Positions 1-5,814 of a stretch of DNA of 6,111 nucleotides are shown one piece after another. Within the stretch, counting starts at the first letter, position 1, and each line of letters starts with the position of its first letter. The position numbers were made by a program, and so were the translations under genes. This stretch comes from Hyphomicrobiales bacterium (GTDB taxonomy: Bacteria; Pseudomonadota; Alphaproteobacteria; Rhizobiales; NORP267). The notes under the pieces were generated by a model that saw nothing but the letters and a program-made list of their open reading frames with translations, did not search any database and was not told the origin of the DNA. The stretch lies in contig JAESRU010000129.1 of NCBI GenBank assembly GCA_016764455.1, positions 35,720 to 41,830 of the forward strand, written 5' to 3'.

Positions 1-1761
1 GTGCGTCAGCCAGGTTTCGGCGGTTTTGGAAAATTCACGGATCTCGGATGAGCTGGCATCAGACAGAATTGCGGTCAGCAGTGAATGAGTTTCCTCCACA
101 TTAACGGGGCGCCCCTGGAGCGCGCCTTCTGCCAGGTTTTGGCGAAGAAATTCCCAAACCATTTCGCTGTCGGTAGCAGAGACGGGAAGATCATTCTCGG
201 TTTCTATAAATGGGATTGCAGCGCTGGCTGATTTGAAGATGTCCAACAAACTTGCTACGTGGGTGACCTTCGGTTGATCGCGCAACCAAGAGGCAAACCG
301 GTCCAGATCATTTAGATAGTCAGGATCAGCGATGCCGGTTTCTGTGGGCAGCGAAAATTCAATCACTGTCAACCCGGACAGGTTCTCTTCCAGAAAATCG
401 GTGCTGCGTCTGAATTCGTAATCTTCGCTGAAATAATGCGCGAAATTATCATCAAAGACCAAGCGGTTGACCCCCCAGACGGATGTGGCAAGGGTGATTG
501 CGAACAAAGCGATCAGGGCGGGCTTGGTGCGGGTGACCCAGGCGCCCAACCGGCCAATGGCTTGTTCCGTTTTTTCCCTGCTGCGGGCGGGCTTTGGCGG
601 CAGGAATGATGTCAGGGCTGGCAACAGCGTGAAGGCCAGAATGAATGTAATGAGAATGCCGACAGCCACCAAGTTTCCCATTTGTCGGAAGGGCGGTGAA
701 TCTGAAAAATTCAGACACAGGAATGAAATCATGGTTGTGAGGGCAGCCAGAAAAATCGGGAAAAAATTTATCCGCACCGACAATTTCAGGGCTTCGATCT
801 GATTGTTGCCGTGCCGCAATTCCTGTTGCCACGACAACAACAAATGAATGCTGGTGGCGATTGCCAAACCCATCAGGACCATGGGGGTCGTGCTCGTGAC
901 ACCATTCAGGTCGTGGCCCAACCACCCGGCAATGCCCATGGTCAGGGCGGTGGTCACGCCAAGGACCATCAACAAAACGCCAGATACCAATATTGATTGC
1001 AGGCAGACCAGTAACAGGCCGATGATGGCAGCGATTTGGAACGGAACCAGGAACAATAAATCGTTCTGGATGGCCTCCATGAATGTTTTGTCGAGGACCG
1101 CGCTTCCGGTCAGGTGGAAATCGATTGCTGGATATTGCGCCGCCAGGGCGGCTTTCAGGTCTTGCAATTTTTCAACGGTGGCCATTTGCCTTTCCGGAGC
1201 GCCGCCCTGATTTCCTATCAGCATATTTATGGCGGTAACGTGCCCGGATTCTGACAGCAGGGTTTCAGATTGTGCGCGGATTTGTGGTGCAATTGATTTT
1301 ACAAAAGCCGCCTGTTTTTCTGATACGGGAATACCGGGGGCGAGCAAAGGTTGGTTCATTTCCCCATCGAGAACAGGGGAGGCAATATTTGCCAGCGACT
1401 GGATTGCCGCGATGCCAGGGATCGCGCCAAAGGCCATAGTCGCTTCGTTCAGCGCATTCAGGGTTGAGATTGAAAATACATCTCCGCTGGCGGGAGCAAA
1501 AATTAAAATGGCCGTATTGTAGCGGCCGTGGCGCGCCTCCATTGCTTCAAGAGCAAGGCGCTCTGGGTTGTCCAGGCCGAAATAAACACGGGCATCAGTA
1601 TTGAACCCGGAGCGGAGCGCACCCGTGATGCCGGCAATGGTGAGACCAATGCAGACAATCAAAATCCAGATGCGGTACTTAAAATTCCAATCCACCAATT
1701 TTGCGGCGAAATCGTCTCCAGCGTGCATCTTTGCAGGTTCATTCAAGGGAGTGGATGTCAT
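1..1761 (-). CDS. RND superfamily transporter, MMPL/HAE-3-like, partial (C-terminus beyond left edge)
   Basis: An uninterrupted minus-strand frame starts at the ATG at 1761 and stays open to the left edge, giving 587 residues without a stop. The layout is that of the first half of an RND permease: TM1 at about residues 31-49, a periplasmic domain at about 50-233, a TM2-TM6 cluster at about 235-386 (235-254, 256-280, 292-311, 332-352, 363-386), then TM7 at about 413-431 and the start of a second periplasmic domain. The segment just after TM1 (FNTDARVYFGLDNPE) is typical of the 'predicted exporter of the RND superfamily' group (MMPL domain). Such proteins are inner-membrane, proton-driven transporters of lipids and other hydrophobic molecules, usually about 750-850 residues, so roughly a quarter is missing here. 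The substrate cannot be read from sequence. No strong Shine-Dalgarno precedes the start; an AGGG lies 11 bases upstream. The gene is divergent from a FadL-type channel, suggesting shared regulation and a related substrate. Odd point: where I would expect the TM4 acidic residue there is Thr303. Confidence 0.88.
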   Translation of the reverse strand, partial: MTSTPLNEPAKMHAGDDFAAKLVDWNFKYRIWILIVCIGLTIAGITGALRSGFNTDARVYFGLDNPERLALEAMEARHGRYNTAILIFAPASGDVFSISTLNALNEATMAFGAIPGIAAIQSLANIASPVLDGEMNQPLLAPGIPVSEKQAAFVKSIAPQIRAQSETLLSESGHVTAINMLIGNQGGAPERQMATVEKLQDLKAALAAQYPAIDFHLTGSAVLDKTFMEAIQNDLLFLVPFQIAAIIGLLLVCLQSILVSGVLLMVLGVTTALTMGIAGWLGHDLNGVTSTTPMVLMGLAIATSIHLLLSWQQELRHGNNQIEALKLSVRINFFPIFLAALTTMISFLCLNFSDSPPFRQMGNLVAVGILITFILAFTLLPALTSFLPPKPARSREKTEQAIGRLGAWVTRTKPALIALFAITLATSVWGVNRLVFDDNFAHYFSEDYEFRRSTDFLEENLSGLTVIEFSLPTETGIADPDYLNDLDRFASWLRDQPKVTHVASLLDIFKSASAAIPFIETENDLPVSATDSEMVWEFLRQNLAEGALQGRPVNVEETHSLLTAILSDASSSEIREFSKTAETWLTH

Positions 1762-1910
1762 GAAATACTGAGCCCTGACAAGCAATTGAGGCAATCTGAT
1801 TATATTTGTTTTCTTGCGCTTCCAGCGACCATGACTTTACAATAGATCGCGTCTCGTGCAACTTTTTCGAGGCACCATATTTATTAATTGTTGGCCTGGG
1901 GGGTTGCGTT
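1762..1910. promoter_or_regulatory. Divergent intergenic region between the RND transporter and the fadL-like gene
   Basis: This 149-base gap must hold the promoters of both divergent genes. It contains AT-rich stretches at 1798-1810 and 1875-1890. A weak plus-strand candidate is CTGACA at 1775-1780 followed by TGATTATAT at 1797-1805, an extended -10-like element, but the spacing is not ideal and alphaproteobacterial promoters often deviate from the consensus. A run of six G at 1898-1903, seven bases before the ATG at 1911, is the likely ribosome binding site of the fadL-like gene. I found no convincing operator palindrome; GCAAT occurs twice (1782-1786 and 1791-1795) as a short direct repeat. 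The region is identified by position, not by a recognised site. Confidence 0.4.
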
Positions 1911-3179
1911 ATGTCTTTGTTTGTTCGCCGATATCTATCGGTTTTTTTATGCGCGTCATTAATTTTTGTCGCCGCAATCCAGACAGTTGACGCTTCAGGT
2001 TTTTATGTCAGGGAACAATCTGTGTCGGCGCTTGGGACCGCCCATGCCGGTGCCGCTTCGCGGGGATCTGATCCCAGTCATCTGTTCTTTAACCCGGCCA
2101 CGATCATCGAGAATAATTATTCTCCCATGCTCGTGCTGGATGTGCGTGGCTTTTTCCCGTCAGTCGGCATTGATGTCCAGGCAGCTACATCGCCACTTGC
2201 TGCAAATATTACCGCTGCCGGAAATTCGGGCGGCATGGCGGATGCCGCTGCTGCGCCTTCAATCTTTGCAACAATACCAATCGGAGACCGGGTTGTAATT
2301 GGCTTTGGTCTCTCGGTCCCTTTTGCCGTTGTTATTGAAACAAATCCTGGATGGGCTGGTCGGTTCCAACTTATTGAAACAGATATGCGGGCCATGAATT
2401 TCAACCCGGTTGCCGCGTTTCGTATCAACGAAGTTTTTGCAATTGCGGCCGGTATCCAGGTGCAATATTTCGATTCAACATTCCGCAAGATGGAGGTTTT
2501 CCCAGCAGGTCCCGGCTTCATAGAAGCGATTGGATTTCTCAAAGGAGACGATGTGGGCTTTGGGATCACGGCTGGCGTCATGATTACGCCCAACGACCGG
2601 ACAAGCATTGGTATTGGATATCGCTCACAGATCAATCATACGCTCACCGGAACGGCGGGTCTGGAATTGCCGGGTGTGCCTGTTGATGGGGCAACTTTTG
2701 ATATTACCACGCCGGACGTGATCACGGTTGGGGTGACCCAGCAGATAACCGACCGTCTGACCGGGCACGCGTCGTTTGAATGGGCCAATTGGAGCCGGTT
2801 TGCAGGATTGGTGATCAATTTTGCATCTGGCCGACCAACCGAGGTGCGGGCGCAATCCTGGGATGATACCTATTTTGGTGCTCTTGGGTTGACCTATCAG
2901 GCCAGCGACATGACCAGCGTTAGCGGCGGTGTCAGCTACGGCACAGCGATTTCAAATGGTGGCGGCAATTCGCTTAGCCCGGACGGCGCACGAACAACAT
3001 TATCTCTTGGGATTAATCATGTCATCAATGACCGCCTGACCATAAATGGCAGCTACAGCCATGTCTTTTTCCAGGACGCCGGGATCAATATTGCCAATGC
3101 GTCTGGTACGCTTGCGGCCAATTTTCACTCGGATATGGACATTGTCGGTGTCAGCCTGATCTGGTCGATGGTCGATTAA
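1911..3179 (+). CDS. Outer-membrane transport protein, OMPP1/FadL/TodX family
   Basis: The product is 422 residues, close to E. coli FadL (446). Residues 1-28 form a signal peptide: basic start (MSLFVRRYLS), hydrophobic core, and likely cleavage after the TVDA at 25-28. The mature start, SGFYVREQSVSALGTAHAG (29-47), is the family signature, followed by FFNPA (59-63), which contains the NPA motif of the FadL N-terminal hatch. The C-terminal half carries the usual alternating beta-strand pattern and the block SYSHVFFQD (381-389), matching the FadL 'Y-x-H-x-F-x-x-D' region. FadL proteins are 14-stranded barrels that let long-chain fatty acids, aromatic hydrocarbons and other hydrophobic compounds diffuse laterally into the outer membrane; which one is carried here is not visible. 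The frame is open upstream to a TTG at 1806, but ATG 1911 is preferred because it is followed directly by the signal peptide and preceded by GGGGGG at 1898-1903. The gene is divergent from the RND transporter and convergent with the reductase gene. Confidence 0.93.
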   Translation: MSLFVRRYLSVFLCASLIFVAAIQTVDASGFYVREQSVSALGTAHAGAASRGSDPSHLFFNPATIIENNYSPMLVLDVRGFFPSVGIDVQAATSPLAANITAAGNSGGMADAAAAPSIFATIPIGDRVVIGFGLSVPFAVVIETNPGWAGRFQLIETDMRAMNFNPVAAFRINEVFAIAAGIQVQYFDSTFRKMEVFPAGPGFIEAIGFLKGDDVGFGITAGVMITPNDRTSIGIGYRSQINHTLTGTAGLELPGVPVDGATFDITTPDVITVGVTQQITDRLTGHASFEWANWSRFAGLVINFASGRPTEVRAQSWDDTYFGALGLTYQASDMTSVSGGVSYGTAISNGGGNSLSPDGARTTLSLGINHVINDRLTINGSYSHVFFQDAGINIANASGTLAANFHSDMDIVGVSLIWSMVD

Positions 3180-3242
3180 AGTTTTTAGGAAGTTGATCTA
3201 GGCCGCGCCTTACTGGCGATCTTGAAATTCAACAAGTGTTAA
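3180..3242. other. Convergent intergenic gap, no clear terminator
   Basis: The 63 bases between the two convergent stop codons should hold termination signals for both genes. The only stem is a four-base CGCC (3206-3209) / GGCG (3215-3218) pair with a five-base loop and no following T run in either direction. I therefore do not call a terminator. Confidence 0.3.
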
Positions 3243-4004
3243 TTAGAGCAGGAACGGCAGAAATGCTTTTCTGTCTTTTGGAAAATCGGGGAAAGTTTCC
3301 CGGTACCATTTATGATGGGCGATGGCGCGCGGGAGCAGATTGGCGGCGGTCCAGATGGCGAAGGCCAATGCTGGCAGGTTCCAGCAAAGAACCGCAAATC
3401 CACACCATTGGAGGGTTTCGCCAAAATGGTTGGGACAGGAGATGTACTTGAACATTTTTCCGTGCGGGATTTTGTATCCGGTTTCGGTTTTTGTTCGCAG
3501 GCGCAATAAAATATTGTCGCTGGAAATATTGATCCAGGCGCCGAGCAGAAAAATTATCAAACCCGAAATGAACCTTGGATCTGAGAGCCACGACAATTGA
3601 TAATTGCCAAGCCCGGACCCCAGATACCATCCGTTGCTCCAGCCGTTGATGGCGTTGAAAATGATGCCGAGCGCGACAATGAGGACGGGAATGACCTTGC
3701 CCGATGTGCGTATGCGAAGCGGGAAAATGATGGAGCGATTGACATAATGTGCCACCCACAAGCCAAACATGATCCAGAGGGGTAGGGATTTCTCTTCCGG
3801 GCTTAAAATGAAAAAGATGACAAAAGCGATGAGTGACAAACTTTCCATCATCATCCAGCCGAGCCGGTTGACCATGACCGGCCCCCAATTTCGGCTGGTG
3901 TGGCGGCCATAGGGGGCGGGGATGAAGAGCATCACAGGAAACATTATCAGCGCCAAGGCGATCCAACTGTACATTAGATATGTGAAGACAAGGGCTGACA
4001 TCAT
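3243..4004 (-). CDS. 3-oxo-5-alpha-steroid 4-dehydrogenase (steroid 5-alpha-reductase) family protein, DET2/SRD5A-like
   Basis: This is a 253-residue polytopic membrane protein that aligns by eye over its full length with human SRD5A1/SRD5A2 (259/254 residues) and plant DET2. Family members use NADPH to reduce the delta-4 double bond of 3-oxo steroids. Matching blocks: APYGRH (30-35), GWMMMES (49-55), HYVNR (86-90), FNAINGW (116-122), DPRF (142-145), INISSDNIL (158-166), TGYKIPHG (175-182), SCPNHFGE (189-196), AHHKWY (229-234) and the terminal RKAFLPFLL. Glu54 and Tyr87 align with human SRD5A2 Glu57 and Tyr91, which contact the substrate C3 ketone; Glu196 aligns with the Glu altered in the Arabidopsis det2-1 mutant; Asn159, Asp163 and Asn192 sit in the NADPH-binding region. 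The residue before Glu54 is Met, as in DET2, where animal enzymes have Gln. The ATG at 4004 overlaps the upstream lrp stop (ATGA), implying an operon; a second ATG follows immediately at 4001. The family call is firm; activity on steroids, as opposed to another enone lipid, is inferred. Confidence 0.9.
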   Translation of the reverse strand: MMSALVFTYLMYSWIALALIMFPVMLFIPAPYGRHTSRNWGPVMVNRLGWMMMESLSLIAFVIFFILSPEEKSLPLWIMFGLWVAHYVNRSIIFPLRIRTSGKVIPVLIVALGIIFNAINGWSNGWYLGSGLGNYQLSWLSDPRFISGLIIFLLGAWINISSDNILLRLRTKTETGYKIPHGKMFKYISCPNHFGETLQWCGFAVLCWNLPALAFAIWTAANLLPRAIAHHKWYRETFPDFPKDRKAFLPFLL

Positions 4005-4501
4005 CTGTGCTCCGTTAATTTGTTTTCCAAATGGCCTAAAGGCAAGTGGCTGGATTGTTTCAACCGATCGAGCACGATGGAAGTGTGAACATGCGCAACG
4101 CTTTCGTGAGGCAGAAATATATCGTTCAGGATTTCCGTCAGTTCAGCCAATCCAGGCACCATCATTCTGACAAGATAATCGCTATCGCCGGTCAGGGAAT
4201 AGGCTTCCTGAACTTCGTCTAGCCCGGTGATCAATTTGAGAAACTGGGCTGAATTTTCCGGTGAATGGGTTGATAGCGCGACCCGGACGAAAACCGTGAC
4301 GCCGAGCCCGAGTGCGTCTGCTGACAACAGGGCCTTGTAGCTTTCAATATAGCCAGCAGATTCCAGTGCGGCGCGTCTGCGCGAACATTGAGATGGTGAC
4401 AGGCCGACCCGTTCGCCAAGCTCTTGATTGGTCAGGCGGCCGTCTTCTTGCAGCGCGCGGAGAAGTTTTATGTTCAATCGGTCCATGCGTGTTTCAATCA
4501 T
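4001..4501 (-). CDS. Lrp/AsnC family transcriptional regulator
   Basis: The 166-residue product has the two-domain Lrp layout. The N-terminal winged helix-turn-helix lies at about residues 7-55, with LTNQELGERVGLSPSQCSRR (23-42) covering the positioning and recognition helices. The RAM ligand-binding and oligomerisation domain lies at about 65-147 and contains the typical LTGDSDYLV (103-111) and TSIVLDRLK (140-148) segments. Such proteins form dimers to octamers or higher, bind DNA at repeated sites, and often sense amino acids. The gene is divergent from hpd, an arrangement I recall from other proteobacteria, so it is probably the tyrosine/phenylalanine-pathway regulator; that is inference. 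Its stop overlaps the start of the steroid-reductase-like gene by four bases, so the two should be co-transcribed and translationally coupled. Start choice: ATG 4501 gives the longest protein; ATG 4486 (Met6, MDRLN) is also plausible, since family members often begin there. Neither has a good Shine-Dalgarno. Confidence 0.93.
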   Translation of the reverse strand: MIETRMDRLNIKLLRALQEDGRLTNQELGERVGLSPSQCSRRRAALESAGYIESYKALLSADALGLGVTVFVRVALSTHSPENSAQFLKLITGLDEVQEAYSLTGDSDYLVRMMVPGLAELTEILNDIFLPHESVAHVHTSIVLDRLKQSSHLPLGHLENKLTEHR

Positions 4502-4512
4502 AAAACATAAAT

Positions 4513-4559
4513 ATTATGCGTGTTTCATGTGAAATTATGCGTATAGATAGCAATTATGC
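4513..4559 (+). repeat. Three ATTATGC direct repeats, probable Lrp-family operator
   Basis: ATTATGCGT occurs at 4513-4521 and again at 4534-4542, and ATTATGC occurs at 4553-4559. The start-to-start distances are 21 and 19 bases, about two helical turns, so all three would face the same side of the DNA. The first two copies with flanks fit AWATTWTDC, the core of the E. coli Lrp consensus (YAGHAWATTWTDCTR); the third misses one position, and the outer positions fit poorly. In AT-rich DNA part of this match is expected by chance, but the phasing and the lrp-proximal position support an operator. Confidence 0.5.
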
Positions 4560-4607
4560 AAGTTAATTTCATCAATTTAATGATATTTTGTGCGCAATCA
4601 TTATTTT

Positions 4608-4613
4608 GAGGAG
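4608..4613 (+). promoter_or_regulatory. Ribosome binding site of hpd
   Basis: GAGGAG at 4608-4613, six bases before the ATG at 4620, is a strong Shine-Dalgarno. It decides the start: the frame is open further upstream to about 4590, but that would place this motif inside the coding region. Confidence 0.8.
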
Positions 4614-4619
4614 ATTCCT

Positions 4620-5726
4620 ATGGGTCCGTTCCCGCACGATGCGTCGCCTGCCGAGATCAACGAAAAAAACCCGGCTGGTACCGATGGGTTTGAGTTTGTT
4701 GAATTTTCTGACCCCACGCCGGACAAGCTGGAAATGTTGTTTGAAAGCATGGGATTTGTTGAAGTGGCCCGGCACAAAACAAAGGACATTTCCTTGTTTC
4801 GCCAGGGCGGGATCAACTACCTGGTCAACCGGGAAAAAGCGTCACATGCAGGGTCTTTTGTTGAAGCCCATGGTCCGTCAGCGCCTTCCATGGCGTGGCG
4901 CGTTGTGGATGCGCAACACACGCTGAAGCGGGCCCTCGAGAAGGGAGCGACTGAATATAAAGGCAACGGCAAATCTCTCAATGTGCCGGCGATCGAGGGG
5001 ATTGGCGGGTCGCTGCTTTATTTCGTCGATACTTATGGCGACAAGGGCTCGCCGTATGGTGATGACTTTGATTGGGTTGGTGAAGCGAACCCAAACCCTG
5101 AAGGTTTTGGTTTCCATTATATCGATCATCTGACCCACAATGTTCAGCGCGGAAATATGGATACCTGGTACAAGTTTTATGCGCAGATATTCAATTTTAC
5201 CGAAATCAGATTTTTCAATATCGAAGGCAAGTTGACCGGGCTGACCAGCCGGGCGCTCACATCGCCCTGCAATAAAATCCGGATTCCGATCAACGAAAGT
5301 TCCGATTCAAAAAGCCAGATTGAAGAATATCTCGCGGACTATAAGGGCGAGGGAATCCAGCATGTGGCGGTTGGCACCGAGGATATTTATGGTTCGGCAG
5401 ATATCCTGGCCAACCACGGGTTGGAATTCATGCCCGGTCCGCCGGAGGTTTATTATGAAAAATCAACGACCCGCGTGACGGGTCACCAAGAACCTTTGGC
5501 GCGGATGCGTGAACACGGCATTCTGATTGACGGCGAAGGGGTTGTTGATGGTGGCATGACCCGGATTTTGCTTCAGGTATTTTCCAAAACAGTGATCGGT
5601 CCGATCTTTTTTGAATTCATCCAGCGCAAAGGCGACGATGGATTTGGTGAAGGTAATTTCCGCGCGCTGTTTGAATCCATCGAAGAAGACCAGATCCAGC
5701 GCGGGGTTTTGAAAGAGGCCAGCTAA
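4620..5726 (+). CDS. hpd: 4-hydroxyphenylpyruvate dioxygenase
   Basis: This non-haem Fe(II) enzyme (EC 1.13.11.27) converts 4-hydroxyphenylpyruvate and O2 to homogentisate and CO2, the second step of tyrosine degradation, in the cytoplasm. The product has 368 residues; bacterial enzymes are usually about 350-380. It has two vicinal-oxygen-chelate domains: an N-terminal one at about 22-150 and a catalytic C-terminal one at about 165-355. The facial triad is visible as His170 (in IDHLTHNV, 168-175), His248 (in GIQHVAV, 245-251) and Glu332 (in FFEFIQRKG, 330-338), aligning with P. fluorescens His161, His240 and Glu322. The C-terminal helix signature GFGEGNFRALFESIE (341-355) is intact and favours this enzyme over the related hydroxymandelate synthase. 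The ATG at 4620 follows GAGGAG. The divergent lrp-type gene probably regulates it. The next pathway gene (homogentisate dioxygenase) is not in the window; the gene downstream is unrelated. Confidence 0.97.
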   Translation: MGPFPHDASPAEINEKNPAGTDGFEFVEFSDPTPDKLEMLFESMGFVEVARHKTKDISLFRQGGINYLVNREKASHAGSFVEAHGPSAPSMAWRVVDAQHTLKRALEKGATEYKGNGKSLNVPAIEGIGGSLLYFVDTYGDKGSPYGDDFDWVGEANPNPEGFGFHYIDHLTHNVQRGNMDTWYKFYAQIFNFTEIRFFNIEGKLTGLTSRALTSPCNKIRIPINESSDSKSQIEEYLADYKGEGIQHVAVGTEDIYGSADILANHGLEFMPGPPEVYYEKSTTRVTGHQEPLARMREHGILIDGEGVVDGGMTRILLQVFSKTVIGPIFFEFIQRKGDDGFGEGNFRALFESIEEDQIQRGVLKEAS

Positions 5727-5735
5727 GCCTCTTTC
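5711..5735 (+). terminator. Perfect nine-base hairpin over the hpd stop codon, possible terminator
   Basis: GAAAGAGGC (5711-5719) and GCCTCTTTC (5727-5735) are perfect inverted copies around a seven-base loop (5720-5726) whose last three bases are the hpd TAA. Position and stem suit a terminator or 3'-end-stabilising structure. However, no T run follows on either strand, so it is not a classical intrinsic terminator, and read-through into the next gene is possible. Confidence 0.45.
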
Positions 5736-5768
5736 GGCCTGAAATCTTGCGCCACTTCATTTGAGATG

Positions 5769-5814
5769 ATCTGATCCCGAGCATCACACCTATGGATGTT
5801 GCGAGGGATCAGAT
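5769..5814 (+). repeat. Inverted repeat covering the ribosome binding site of the GFA-family gene
   Basis: ATCTGATCCC (5769-5778) pairs perfectly with GGGATCAGAT (5805-5814). An inner CATC (5782-5785) / GATG (5795-5798) pair could extend the stem past an internal loop, leaving a nine-base apical loop. The right arm contains most of the Shine-Dalgarno GAGGG (5803-5807) and the first bases of the ATG at 5813, so the RNA hairpin would hide the translation start. As DNA, the palindrome could instead be a repressor operator. Confidence 0.5.

Larger units (their letters stand above)
4502..4619. promoter_or_regulatory. Divergent lrp/hpd control region with Lrp-like sites
   Basis: This AT-rich 118-base gap holds the promoters of the divergent lrp-reductase operon and hpd. 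On the minus strand, TTGCAT (4561-4556) and CATAAT (4539-4534), 16 bases apart, make a plausible -35/-10 pair for lrp, which would place transcription start near 4527, inside a small inverted repeat (TTTCA-TG-TGAAA, 4523-4534). TGAAATTA (4530-4537) and TAATTTCA (4564-4571) form a second, eight-base inverted repeat. No clean promoter for hpd was found; TGATATTTT at 4581-4589 is a possible extended -10 without a good -35. The clustered repeats suggest autoregulation by the Lrp protein together with control of hpd. Promoter positions are guesses from consensus. Confidence 0.5.

Noticed and set aside
452..1845. Several plus-strand and other-frame open frames of 60-157 codons opposite the RND gene
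   Set aside because: They lie antisense to, or out of frame with, a continuous 587-codon RND frame. Their translations show no recognisable domain and have the Pro/Arg/His-rich look of shadow frames.
1806..1910. N-terminal extension of the fadL-like gene from a TTG start
   Set aside because: It would add 35 residues in front of a good signal peptide and put the GGGGGG ribosome binding site inside the gene.
2117..2635. 172-codon minus-strand frame inside the fadL-like gene
   Set aside because: It is antisense to a gene with intact FadL signatures at both ends, and its translation shows no known family or signal.
3206..3218. CGCC/GGCG stem as a bidirectional terminator
   Set aside because: The stem has only four base pairs and no T run on either side.
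3222..3232. TTGAAATTCAA palindrome in the convergent gap
   Set aside because: Five-base arms around a single base cannot form a hairpin, and one such palindrome in AT-rich DNA is expected by chance.
3310..3966. 218-codon minus-strand frame within the reductase gene, in another frame
   Set aside because: The 253-codon frame matches the SRD5A/DET2 family from end to end. The 218-codon frame is rich in His, Arg and Pro with no membrane segments, and is a frame shadow.
4590..4619. Earlier in-frame start for hpd
   Set aside because: The frame is open, but GAGGAG at 4608-4613 sits at the right distance from ATG 4620, and the added residues do not resemble the family.
5792..5812. Upstream ATG at 5792 as start of the GFA-family gene
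   Set aside because: It lies before the GAGGG Shine-Dalgarno, has no ribosome binding site of its own that I can see, and the family usually begins just before the first Cys cluster.
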